Assembly: GCA_011772205.1 (NCBI GenBank)
Contig: WVZY01000040.1
Coordinates: 1 to 52,913, forward strand
Length of the DNA stretch: 52,913 nucleotides
Direction of reading: 5' to 3'
Source: Candidatus Latescibacterota bacterium
GTDB lineage: Bacteria > Krumholzibacteriota > Krumholzibacteriia > WVZY01
The stretch's first letter is position 1, and the number at the start of each line of letters is the position of its first letter. Below, in pieces: positions 36,369 through 44,647 of this stretch. The notes below the pieces were generated by a model. That model ran no database searches. It saw nothing but the letters and a program-made list of their open reading frames with translations, and had not been told where the DNA came from. The position numbers and the translations under genes were made by a program.

Positions 36369-37982
36369 TCAGCGCTCGCCGAGCGGTTTCGAGAATTCTC
36401 CTTCTACTCGTTCTCTGAAGAGAGGCCCCGAATTGTAAGCGCAGAACGGATAGATCCGACCGTTCGGTGCTGCGTAATGAATTACGCAGCGCTTGACCCT
36501 GTGGATGTTGAAATTATAAACATCCTGGAAATGCATACCCAGAAGGATGAGAAACCGCCATCTGCGCATTTTGCCTATATGACTGCGGGTACGAAACAGC
36601 GTTGGACCGAGAGCTCCAAGGAGATCGCCGAAAGATAATCCTGGCGGTGCGAGCTGTGGTTTGTAGTACTTCCTGAAAATCCGGATCGCTTGAGCAAAAA
36701 AGATCGGTCTCTGGAAAATGCTCCTAAGCTTCTCAGACAGGATATTCAGCTCGGTCATCGCGCCTTCGAGATCGACGAATTGCGTGATCGGATATGCCTC
36801 ACCATCTCTATTGATGACCAAATAGCACCCAATTCCACAGTCCGAATGGCAGCTGATCGTCATGATGTCTTTGCCGCTCAACGTCTCCATCAAACGCGAC
36901 AGCGGTGAGACGAAGGACAGTGGATACCAGTCTCTCATCGGATGGGCAATGCCCGTTTGATCGTATATCTCCCAGGCAAGATCGGAGATGGTAAACCGTT
37001 GCTGGAGGCGTTCCTCATATGAAATGCGACCCGTAAACGAGACCGGCTGAAACGAGACACCGTTCACCACATCCAGATGATCGATGGCTGTTCGGATGAT
37101 CCCGCCGATCTGATCCTCGTTGACACCCTTGACAAGCGTGGGGACGAGTACAACACGGATACCGGCTCTCTCACAGTTTCGGATGCAGCGCATTTTGAGC
37201 TTCCCGAGGTCCGCCGCTCGGGTTTCCCTGTAGACATCGTCGCTGTCTCCGTCGAACTGGAGGTAAAGCGCATCCACCCCTGCAGCTTTTGCCTGATGAG
37301 CAAACTCGAGGCTCTTCCCGAAGGTAATGCCGTTGGTTGCGATTATCACATAAGGGAATCCAACCCTTTTGGCTTCAGAAACGGCCCATAAAAAATCTGG
37401 ATGGATTGTCGGCTCTCCTCCCGCAAATTGTATCGTTTTGCAGCGCTGAGGTCGGATAGCTCTGACGTTTTGCAGCATCTCCGTGATCTGTTTTCGACTC
37501 ACCGTATATTCGAATCCAGCGACATTTGCATTTGCGAAACAATAAGGGCAGGTGAGATTGCATCTGTTCGTGAGGTCGATGATCGTCATACACGCCGTGC
37601 TGATATGCATGTTGCAGAGACCGCAATCGGAAGGGCAGTTCGTAGCATTCTTGACAATGGGATTGTTGATTCCCTCGGCGTCTTGGAAGGTCCATTTCTC
37701 CATTTTCAGGTACATTTCAACGTCGCTGTAAATCAGATCCTCGTATACGCCGTGAGATGGGCAAGATTTCCTCATGAACACCTTGCCCTCTTTTTCGAAG
37801 AGTATCGCATCGATCTGCTCCCGGCATTCGGGACAGATCGAAGGCACCTGTTTCGGCAAGCCTTTTGGAGTCTCATGAAGAGGTATCTCGGCTTTTTCCG
37901 GTGCAGGTTGGGATATCAATTTCATGACCGCGTTTGCCCACCTTCGGGGCGCGCCAAGTCTCTCCGCATGGGCCTCTCTCAT
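36369..37982 (-). CDS. tes: Radical SAM protein of the tetraether lipid synthase (Tes/MJ0619) family
   Basis: 537 residues. N-terminal Cys50/Cys53 and Cys74 with His77 form a likely metal site. The family-specific NCPSDCGLCNMH (115-126) should bind an extra 4Fe-4S cluster, and CNLTCPYC (141-148) is the radical SAM CxxxCxxC. A further CHSDCGIGC near residue 400 suggests another cluster. This arrangement matches archaeal Tes, which couples two lipid chains head to head, and its methyltransferase-annotated homologue MJ0619. Bacterial members may make membrane-spanning lipids. GAGGGGGTG lies just before the ATG at 37982; the alternative is 37925. It is monocistronic with a terminator. The precise substrate is unproven. 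Confidence 0.8.
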   Translation of the reverse strand: MREAHAERLGAPRRWANAVMKLISQPAPEKAEIPLHETPKGLPKQVPSICPECREQIDAILFEKEGKVFMRKSCPSHGVYEDLIYSDVEMYLKMEKWTFQDAEGINNPIVKNATNCPSDCGLCNMHISTACMTIIDLTNRCNLTCPYCFANANVAGFEYTVSRKQITEMLQNVRAIRPQRCKTIQFAGGEPTIHPDFLWAVSEAKRVGFPYVIIATNGITFGKSLEFAHQAKAAGVDALYLQFDGDSDDVYRETRAADLGKLKMRCIRNCERAGIRVVLVPTLVKGVNEDQIGGIIRTAIDHLDVVNGVSFQPVSFTGRISYEERLQQRFTISDLAWEIYDQTGIAHPMRDWYPLSFVSPLSRLMETLSGKDIMTISCHSDCGIGCYLVINRDGEAYPITQFVDLEGAMTELNILSEKLRSIFQRPIFFAQAIRIFRKYYKPQLAPPGLSFGDLLGALGPTLFRTRSHIGKMRRWRFLILLGMHFQDVYNFNIHRVKRCVIHYAAPNGRIYPFCAYNSGPLFRERVEGEFSKPLGER

Positions 37983-38578
37983 TAACTACACCCCCTCGTT
38001 GTTGCCTTCCTAAACACCTTGAATACCGCATACAGCTTCGCTGCTCAACTGATCTTTGCACGATCGTCGTCAATGAATAGGTCTATGGAGGAACAAAGAA
38101 TTGAGGGGAGAAGAACTTGTTTATGCTCTACCGATGTGAAAACGAAGGGATGCCACCCTATTCTTCGATCCTCCATTGCGAAATTTGATATTTCTTCACA
38201 ACGGTTCGGTTCCGGCTGACTCGGATTATTCTGCAACTGTCCTCCTGAACTTGTAAAGCGATTTTTGTGACCTTCTTTATACGAATTTTTTAAGACAGAG
38301 ATGCAGGTGGCCTTCCCTGTCATGTGAAAAATCGAGCAAGACTCCCTGACTGCCTTCGCCGTTCAGGAGCGAAGGTGCGCCATACCTATCTGACCCTTTT
38401 CATTCGAAATTCCGAAATGTTTCCCACAAAACTGGACGGCTCATCAAGCATGCCCACCTCATTTCCTGTTTGAAGTAAGCGCTTTTATTTGTTATAATTA
38501 AGAGATTTGCAAAAGGCTCTAGCACTACCGGACATCATCTGTTGTGCCATCGCTCCCAACCACAAGGAGATCAGAACC
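37983..38578. other. Divergent intergenic region between tes and the M14 peptidase gene
   Basis: 596 bp. The right end holds the promoter at 38470-38498 and the leader of the peptidase mRNA. The left end must contain the tes promoter; a weak candidate reads TTGAGC-17-TATTCA leftward of about 38047. The remaining ~350 bp contain no gene I can support; short frames there lack ribosome-binding sites and coding character. Confidence 0.5.
38470..38498 (+). promoter_or_regulatory. Sigma70-type promoter of the M14 peptidase gene
   Basis: TTGAAG (38470-38475), a 17-base spacer and a perfect TATAAT (38493-38498). Transcription would start near 38505, leaving about 74 bases of leader before the GTG at 38579. 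Confidence 0.8.
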
Positions 38579-40897
38579 GTGAAACGTTTTGCCTCGAACC
38601 TGGCATGGGTCTTTATTTTTTTTAGCATCTTCTGGCTTTGCCCTAACTTGGCGTCGTCGAACGAGAAAAACACTCACCTTGTAAGAATCCCCTATAAGAG
38701 TCCCGCGCAAATTCGCTCGTTGTTCGAACAGGGCATGGACGTTTTGAGCTTTTCACCCAAAGGATATATCGACGTGGCGGCCAATCCCAAACAGCTGGAG
38801 GACCTTTTGTACATGGGCGTCCCTTTGTCGGTTATTGGCACACCGGAGATGACATTTGCCTCACCGGCCTTGGATGAAAACCTCGGTGATTACCATACAT
38901 TCGATGAAATGAAAACCGCTCTTCTCACCCTCGAATCCACTTATCCAACCCTGGCCTCACTTCAGTCCCTCGGGTTGAGTCATGAATTGAAGCCAATTTA
39001 CGCGCTGAAGGTATCCGATAATGTGGCAGTCGATGAAAGCGAGCCCGAAGTGCTGATTATGGGCTGCCACCATGCCCGCGAGCTCATGAGCGTGGAGATT
39101 CCGCTGCGTTTTGCCGAGTACTTGCTGGCAAATTATGGAGCGCTTCCCGAGGTGACGGCCCTTGTCGACGCGCGAGAGATCTATTTCGTGCCCATGGTCA
39201 ATCCCGACGGGCATTATTACGTCCAGCAAAACCACGGGGGAGCCTGGTGGACATGGTGGCGCAAGAACCGCAGAGACAACGGGGATGGCACTTATGGAGT
39301 TGATCTGAATCGCAACTACAGCTACCAATGGGGCTATGATGATATCGGCTCATCTCCCAGCACTTCCAGCGACCTTTACAGAGGCCCCGCACCCTTTTCG
39401 GAACCCGAAACCCAAGCGATCCGAGATTTGTGTATCGCACGGGATTTCGTCTTTGGATTCAGCTATCACAGCTACGGTGAGCTGCTTCTCTACCCGTGGT
39501 CGTACTATCCCGGGTACACGCCCGATCACGAGCTGTTCTACGAGCTCGGCGACTCCCTATCCTCCTCCAACGGCTATCTTCAGGGAAACGCAGCCATGGG
39601 AGCGATCTACATCGTCAACGGGGATACGGATGACTGGGCTTATGGAGAGGATACGGAAAAGAATTCATTTCTAAACTTCACGCCGGAAGTGAACACCTAC
39701 GAAGAGGGTGGCTTCGGTCCACCGGATACGCTGATCGTACCGACTTTCAACAAACTTCTAATGATGAACATGCTCTTGCTCGAACTGGTCGATAACCCGC
39801 ACCGCGTTCTCGGCCCGTACGCGCCCACCATGTACCCAATCGACGATCCGTTCCATCCGATCTTCACACTGAGTTGGAGCGGCAACGACCCATCCGACCC
39901 GAATCCGGCGGTGAGCTACGAGCTGATCGAGTACAAAAACTTGTCCGCCGTTCCGCAGGACGCTGCGGAAAGCCTCTCCCCCCTGTGGAATTTCAACGGG
40001 TTTCAGATAGGCGGCAGGGCTTATGAAGGATTTGGAAGCTACTACTCGGGCAGCGGCGATAACCTCTATAACGATATTGAAACTGCAATGTTTTACCAGG
40101 TGACAGAGGATACAGACTCTTTTTCCTGCTGGGTATGGTATGACATCGAATCGAATTACGATTACGCTTACTGCGAAGTAAGCACGGATGAAGGTCTTAT
40201 CTGGACCCCGATACCTGGCAACATCACCACGGACTACGACCCGTACGGGTCGAATCGCGGGAATGGAATTACCGGCTCGAGCGGCGGTTGGATTCAGGCG
40301 ATTTTCCCCATGGATGATTACTTAAACAGCGATATCCGTTTCCGCTTTACATATATTACCGACGGATTCCTTTTCGGCGAAGGCATCTATTTCGATTTGC
40401 TGGGACCACTGCCGACGAGCGAACGGGCTACTTTACTGGGATCCAGTATTCCCGATACGACCTACATGGTCATTCCCAGTGAAATAGGCGAGTATACCTA
40501 CCGCGTGAGGGCAAATGATCTCGAAGGTCAGGTGAGCCGGTGGAGCAGCACCGTTTCGATCATGATCGACGATGTCTCGGCGGCATCTTCGGGACCGCCG
40601 CTGACAAGCTACCTCGGAGCCAACTATCCCAATCCTTTCAATCCGTTTACACAGATCCCGTTCGCCGTTGGCGAAGAAATTGCGGCCGCATCCGTCCGTG
40701 TAACCCTGAAGATCTACTCCGCTTCCGGGAGCCTCGTCGCGACGCTCGTCAATGATTCCTTCCCATCTGGGTATCATTTAGCTACATGGATGGGAAGGGA
40801 CGATTCAGGTCAACCTGTGGCAAGCGGCGTCTATTTCGCCCGCCTAACCGTGGGGGCAAGCAAGGCGTTCACAAGGAAGCTCGTGTTGCTAAAATAA
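38579..40897 (+). CDS. Secreted zinc carboxypeptidase (M14) with FlgD/Ig-like sorting domain
   Basis: 772 residues. Signal peptide (1-26, FIFFSIFWLCPNLASS). M14 catalytic domain: HARE (His165/Glu168) binds zinc, then 'NPDGHYYVQQNHGGAWW', DLNRNYSYQWG with the substrate-binding Arg, 'GFSYHSYGELLLYPWS' with the third zinc His, and FTPEVNTYEEGGFG with the catalytic Glu. A middle beta-rich region is followed by the last ~90 residues starting NYPNPFNPFTQIPF and ending 'GVYFARLTVGASKAFTRKLV', the FlgD/Por-type sorting domain of FCB-group secreted proteins. GTG at 38579 with AAGGAG upstream. It likely digests proteins or peptides outside the cell. Confidence 0.94.
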   Translation: MKRFASNLAWVFIFFSIFWLCPNLASSNEKNTHLVRIPYKSPAQIRSLFEQGMDVLSFSPKGYIDVAANPKQLEDLLYMGVPLSVIGTPEMTFASPALDENLGDYHTFDEMKTALLTLESTYPTLASLQSLGLSHELKPIYALKVSDNVAVDESEPEVLIMGCHHARELMSVEIPLRFAEYLLANYGALPEVTALVDAREIYFVPMVNPDGHYYVQQNHGGAWWTWWRKNRRDNGDGTYGVDLNRNYSYQWGYDDIGSSPSTSSDLYRGPAPFSEPETQAIRDLCIARDFVFGFSYHSYGELLLYPWSYYPGYTPDHELFYELGDSLSSSNGYLQGNAAMGAIYIVNGDTDDWAYGEDTEKNSFLNFTPEVNTYEEGGFGPPDTLIVPTFNKLLMMNMLLLELVDNPHRVLGPYAPTMYPIDDPFHPIFTLSWSGNDPSDPNPAVSYELIEYKNLSAVPQDAAESLSPLWNFNGFQIGGRAYEGFGSYYSGSGDNLYNDIETAMFYQVTEDTDSFSCWVWYDIESNYDYAYCEVSTDEGLIWTPIPGNITTDYDPYGSNRGNGITGSSGGWIQAIFPMDDYLNSDIRFRFTYITDGFLFGEGIYFDLLGPLPTSERATLLGSSIPDTTYMVIPSEIGEYTYRVRANDLEGQVSRWSSTVSIMIDDVSAASSGPPLTSYLGANYPNPFNPFTQIPFAVGEEIAAASVRVTLKIYSASGSLVATLVNDSFPSGYHLATWMGRDDSGQPVASGVYFARLTVGASKAFTRKLVLLK

Positions 40898-41423
40898 TTA
40901 TCCCTGCGCTGCTGCGCGATGAGAGTTCCTCACCTGCCCGCGCGCCACTCAATTCCGCGCCTTCGACGGGTGGTCCTCTTATTGGTCGGCTCCGTGGGGG
41001 GCGAACCCTTACGCGGAGCGAGCGAGGATACTCCGCCGAAGGCGGGAAGCCCGAGCGGAGCGGGAGCGTGGTGAGGAATCCCTCTTGGAGCGGACCGCAA
41101 CAGGCAAATCCGCGCTACAGGCGGCAAGCCGAGCGAAGCAGATGCCAGCCCGGAAAACTCATCACATAGCGCCTAACTCGTTACCTGCTTTTACGTTAAC
41201 CGGATGGAGGATTATCCCATGGCTCCGCCGGGCTGAGTTAAATTCCCTTCGTGCGCCTTGGAACCTCGCTGGCTCCACAAAACCCAAAAAAAGCCTTGCA
41301 CCCAATCCTGACCCGGCTGATGATAGACCGATCTTCCGGAGCGCTGGTGTCGACCGCAAGCAGATCCTGACGGCCAGACCCGGACACTAGTCCATATCGG
41401 ACAACGGCACTCAGGGCGGCACA
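40898..41423. other. Intergenic region with a dispersed repeat copy
   Basis: 526 bp between the M14 and M23 peptidase genes. It holds copy A of the palindromic repeat (40990-41060), and further GC-rich, degenerate material to about 41150. The overlapping frames on both strands are Arg/Pro/Ser-rich and not credible genes. No terminator or promoter with good consensus was found. Confidence 0.5.
40990..41060 (+). repeat. Dispersed palindromic repeat, copy A
   Basis: About 70 bp sharing CTCCGTGGGGG, TTACGCGGAGCGAGCGAGGA, CTCCGCCG, AGGCGGGAAGCCCGAGCG with copy B at 52831-52901, in the same orientation. Its core folds as CCGCC-GAA-GGCGG, and CTCCG near the left end pairs with CGGAG at 41013-41017. 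Confidence 0.75.
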
Positions 41424-42785
41424 ATGTTGATGAGACGGCTTTTCCCCCTAATCGTCATTCTCGCAGCGAGCCTTCTCTACCTGAAAAGGGAGACAATTCT
41501 CCATCCCTTCCAGCAAATAGAACACAGTGGCCGCGTGGCTTCGAAGAAATACACCGCAACCGCACTCGATACGACATACATCGATCGCTCTCAGATAACC
41601 GTTCAAGCAGTCCTGGATACCCTCTCACCACCCATCGTTACTCATGGTTCGATCCGTCCGGGGAGTTCGTTTTTCATCGAAATGCGCAGCGTCGGATTCC
41701 TGCCGACGGAGATCGATCGGATCGTTCGGGCCAGTCGCAAAATGTTCAATTTGAAAAAGGTTCATCCAGGACAGAAGTACGCCATCTACAAGACGCCGGG
41801 GGGTTCCCTGGACAGCCTCGCCCTGTCGCTCCGGGGAGATAGGCTGCTCAAGGTCCGGAGAGACGGCGATCAGTTCCACGCGGTCATCGATACGCTTCCC
41901 TATGTGCTCACCTATCACGTGACCAGCGGCACCATCGGCCAGTCGCTCTTCGTTTCTCTTCAATCCGAGGGGGCCGATCCGGAGCTCGCCACCCATCTGG
42001 CGCATATTTTCGGATGGGAAATCGACTTTTTTACTGATATTCGCATGGGCGACCACTATGCGATTTTATATGAAAAGAAGAGTTACGAGAACGGTCGGTC
42101 GATTCTGGGGAGAATTCTATCCGCACGGATCTTCACTCGCGGAAAGGAATATTACGCTTTCGGTTATGAGGCGCCAAACAGACCAAGGTCTTATTACGAT
42201 CTCCACGGGAAATCGCTTCAGAAATCTCTTTTGAGAGCGCCTCTCAGCTACTCCCGGATTGCATCGAATTTCAGCTGGAAGCGTCTCCATCCGATCACCC
42301 GTCACTATGCGCCTCATCTAGGGGTCGACTATGCCGCACCGTACGGGACCCCTGTGAAAGCCACGGGGGATGGAGTCGTGGTAGCGGCCACCCGCGGCCG
42401 GGCGAACGGCAAATACATAAAGATCCGCCATAACCGCAGCTATACGACTTACTACCTTCACTTATCGAGGTTTGCCAAGGGGATTCGGAAAGGCAAGTCG
42501 GTCCGGCAAGGACAGGTTATCGGTTACGTTGGTTCCACGGGGCTTGCAAAAGGGCCCCACTTGGACTATCGGATCAAGGTCAACGGTCGTTTCGTCAACC
42601 CAAGGACGATCAATCTGCCATCGAAAGATCCGATACGCAAAAGGGATATGGTATCTTTCGGTCGAATCCGGGACGCCTGCCTCGTAAAGCTGTACGAGGG
42701 AACTCTTGACGGTGATAGGGCAAAAACGATTATGGTCAGCGAGCCGACTATCTATTACGAGGATCAGCTGCCAGCGTTATTTTGA
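41424..42785 (+). CDS. M23 (lysostaphin-type) metallopeptidase, probable peptidoglycan endopeptidase
   Basis: 453 residues. An N-terminal signal or anchor (residues ~5-20) is followed by a Csd3/MepM-like region and an M23 domain at ~285-400. Zinc site: His298 and Asp302 in HLGVDYAAP, and GPHLDYRI, where the usual HxH is H379-L-D381; His346 (LHLSRF) is the catalytic histidine. The HLD form is, to my knowledge, frequent in Bacteroidota-type M23 enzymes, so it need not mean inactivity. The enzyme would cut peptidoglycan crosslinks in growth or division. ATG at 41424; a second ATG at 41430 is equivalent. Convergent with selD, 35 bp apart. Confidence 0.88.
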   Translation: MLMRRLFPLIVILAASLLYLKRETILHPFQQIEHSGRVASKKYTATALDTTYIDRSQITVQAVLDTLSPPIVTHGSIRPGSSFFIEMRSVGFLPTEIDRIVRASRKMFNLKKVHPGQKYAIYKTPGGSLDSLALSLRGDRLLKVRRDGDQFHAVIDTLPYVLTYHVTSGTIGQSLFVSLQSEGADPELATHLAHIFGWEIDFFTDIRMGDHYAILYEKKSYENGRSILGRILSARIFTRGKEYYAFGYEAPNRPRSYYDLHGKSLQKSLLRAPLSYSRIASNFSWKRLHPITRHYAPHLGVDYAAPYGTPVKATGDGVVVAATRGRANGKYIKIRHNRSYTTYYLHLSRFAKGIRKGKSVRQGQVIGYVGSTGLAKGPHLDYRIKVNGRFVNPRTINLPSKDPIRKRDMVSFGRIRDACLVKLYEGTLDGDRAKTIMVSEPTIYYEDQLPALF

Positions 42786-42820
42786 TGGTCAGGCGGGATT
42801 CCTACTGATTCCCCGGATTC

Positions 42821-43864
42821 TCATTTTACGATCAGAGCGTTTGTCCCCCTCTTTTTGACCCTTCCGATGATGGAAGCATGGGGATACACCGGTCTCAGCG
42901 AATTGACGAGGTCGCTGCCCGCATCCCCGGGTAAGGCAATGAGGAGCCCTCCGGATGTCTGTGGGTCGTATAGAAGATGCTGGAGCGGCTCGTCTAACTC
43001 CGAGTTTGCAGAGATATTCCCTTCAACAAACGCTCGGTTCGTGCCCCCGCCCGCCGTGAGCAACCCTTGCCCGGCAAGTTCGAGCGCCCCATCCAACAGA
43101 GGTACATCCTGAGATGATATCTCGCACGTGACCTCGCTCGCCAACGCAAGTTCCAGCGCGTGCCCGAGCAATCCATAACCGGTGATGTCCGTGCACGCGT
43201 GAACTCCATATTCGAGCATCCTGCGCGAGGCTTCCCGGTTTAGCTGCGCCATGATTTCAACGAGTGCCCCTTCACTGTCGGCCCCGAGCTTATCCGCTCT
43301 CAAGGCCGTCGAAAGCACACCGGAGCCCAGGGGTTTCGTCAGGATGAGAACATCTTCAGCCTTCGCTCCAGCATTGGTCACCACCGCGTCCGGGGTGACC
43401 CTGCCGACGACGGCCAAACCGTATTTCAGCTCTTTATCCTTGACCGTATGCCCCCCGACAATGACAACGCCGGCATCTTCCGCAGCCCGCAGGCCGCCCT
43501 TGAAAATTTCACTAAGAATTTCCGAAGGGAGTTCTCCTTCCGGGAAGCCAGCGATATTCAGAGCCGCAAACGGCTCACCGCCCATTGCATAGACATCGCT
43601 CAGCGAGTTGGCCACGGCCACTCGTCCAAAATCGAAGGGATCATCTACCACCGGCTGGAAAAAATCCACCGTCAGCACGAGAGCCGAATCCGAGCCAATC
43701 CGGTATACTCCGGCGTCATCGGCGGTATTGTGACCAACAATTAGATTTGGATGCATCTGGCGCGGCAGTTCCCTGAGGGCCTCACGCAAACCCGTTGCGC
43801 TGAATTTGGATGCTCACCCGGCACAGGTGGCATATTTCGTGAGCCGTACCTTTTTCCTTTTCAT
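42821..43864 (-). CDS. selD: Selenide, water dikinase (selenophosphate synthase) containing selenocysteine at an in-frame TGA
   Basis: SelD makes selenophosphate from selenide and ATP for selenocysteine and selenouridine synthesis. The body (from codon 26) shows 'TADDAGVYRIGSDSALVLTV', 'FGRVAVANSLSDVYAMGG', 'VVIVGGHTVKDKELKYGLAV' and 'LLYDPQTSGGLLIALPGD', all canonical. A conventional start at TTG 43789 would remove the active site. Reading upstream in the same frame gives an ATG at 43864, then KYATCAG-[TGA]-ASKFSATGL: TGA at 43816-43814 falls where Cys/Sec stands in SelD, followed by the conserved Lys20. The full product is 347 residues with Sec17. AAAGGGAA lies 12 bases before the ATG. It is last in the leftward run after a TusA-like gene. 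Confidence 0.88.
43784..43816 (-). promoter_or_regulatory. SECIS-like hairpin for selenocysteine insertion in selD
   Basis: Directly after the TGA (43816-43814), 14 bases precede a stem CGCAA (43799-43795), a five-base loop CGGGT and TTGCG (43789-43785), extended by a G-U pair. The position (loop about 20-24 bases beyond TGA) and GGU-containing apical loop resemble bacterial SECIS elements such as that of fdhF. Folding was done by eye. Confidence 0.6.
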
Positions 43865-43883
43865 GTCGAACCGCATTCCCTTT

Positions 43884-43918
43884 AAAAAGTGCTCAAGGAG
43901 ACATTGACATTCGAGCAC
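43884..43918 (-). terminator. Terminator- or attenuator-like hairpin between tusA-like gene and selD
   Basis: Reading leftward: GTGCTC (43918-43913), 18-base loop, GAGCAC (43894-43889), then TTTTT (43888-43884). It sits in the 70-bp gap before selD and could reduce readthrough or be a regulated attenuator. The six-base stem is short and the loop long. Confidence 0.4.
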
Positions 43919-43934
43919 CCATCCTGCAGTTTTT

Positions 43935-44162
43935 TTATTTCTTCTGAACGAAGTATCTGTACACCTTTCCTTCCTTAGTCATTGACTTTATTTCATGTCC
44001 CTTACTTTTACACCAAGCAGGCATGTCATGCTCTATCGCCGGATCATCCGAAATGACCTCAACAATGCCTCCGCTGTCGAGATTCTTTATCGCCTCAGCA
44101 GTTTTGATGACAGGGATGGGACAAAAGAAGCCCCTTGCGTCTACGACAATGTTAATTTTCAT
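43935..44162 (-). CDS. TusA/SirA-family sulfurtransferase-like protein, probably selenium-related
   Basis: 75 residues covering one TusA domain: VVDARGFFCPIPVIKTAEAI holds the reactive Cys14 in the family's CPxP motif, followed by the beta-alpha-beta fold and 'DDPAIEHDMPAWCKSKGHE'. TusA family members carry sulfur as a persulfide; those beside selD (YedF-type) are thought to act in selenium trafficking. Here the gene directly precedes selD in the same direction, with a hairpin between. A second Cys (about residue 51) in AWCKSKGHEI is typical for the group. Start ATG at 44162 without a good ribosome-binding site. Confidence 0.88.
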   Translation of the reverse strand: MKINIVVDARGFFCPIPVIKTAEAIKNLDSGGIVEVISDDPAIEHDMPAWCKSKGHEIKSMTKEGKVYRYFVQKK

Positions 44163-44196
44163 CAGATCTGTAATAAACGGAAGAATGCAGGTGCGA

Positions 44197-44631
44197 CTAG
44201 TCCAGATCCATGAGATTCAATCCGATAGCCTCGTCCATCTTTCGCTCGATGACACCGGGAAATTGCGTGATCAATACTTCGAGAGTCACACTCACCGTTG
44301 CGGAAAATAGGTGCCCGGCACTCACCTGGTGGTTTCTGTCAGCGATCGTAGCGTGAATATGCAGCATCTCCTCGCCACCCAGCGTAGAAACGCTTCCACA
44401 GATATTGGCAATTTCATAGCTGCCCATGAATATTTCTTTATGGTATTCCTTTGTCTCCGGATCATAAAACCCAAGGGTGACGTCGGCAACAGCCCCGATT
44501 CCCGATACCGATCCGGCCTTGACCGCTTTTTCCCGCACGAACGCGGTAATCGTTTCGACAACTTCCTCGCCCCGTTCCAACCTCAGTACGTGATTATCTC
44601 CAAACTTCGCATACTTCATCTGATCCACCAT
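44197..44631 (-). CDS. PPC/DUF296-domain protein
   Basis: 144 residues, one PPC (DUF296) domain. Visible motifs are 'VREKAVKAGSVSGIGAVADV', the His-rich 'LHIHATIADRNHQVSAGHL' that could coordinate metal, and a final 'ATVSVTLEVLITQFPGV'. In plants PPC domains accompany AT-hook DNA-binding proteins; in bacteria single-domain forms form trimers with unknown function. It is 34 bp upstream of the TusA-like gene and 16 bp after the M16 gene in the same direction. No DNA-binding motif is visible, so a regulatory role is not asserted. Confidence 0.88.
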   Translation of the reverse strand: MVDQMKYAKFGDNHVLRLERGEEVVETITAFVREKAVKAGSVSGIGAVADVTLGFYDPETKEYHKEIFMGSYEIANICGSVSTLGGEEMLHIHATIADRNHQVSAGHLFSATVSVTLEVLITQFPGVIERKMDEAIGLNLMDLD

Positions 44632-44647
44632 CCTTGCTGTTCGACTC

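Noticed and set aside
38045-38323. A 92-codon frame on the minus strand in the intergenic region before the M14 gene
   Set aside because: No Shine-Dalgarno, biased low-quality composition, and no family resemblance.
41424-42785. Reading the M23 peptidase as inactive because HLD replaces HxH
   Set aside because: Other zinc and catalytic residues are present, and Asp can ligate zinc; the variant appears common in FCB-type enzymes.
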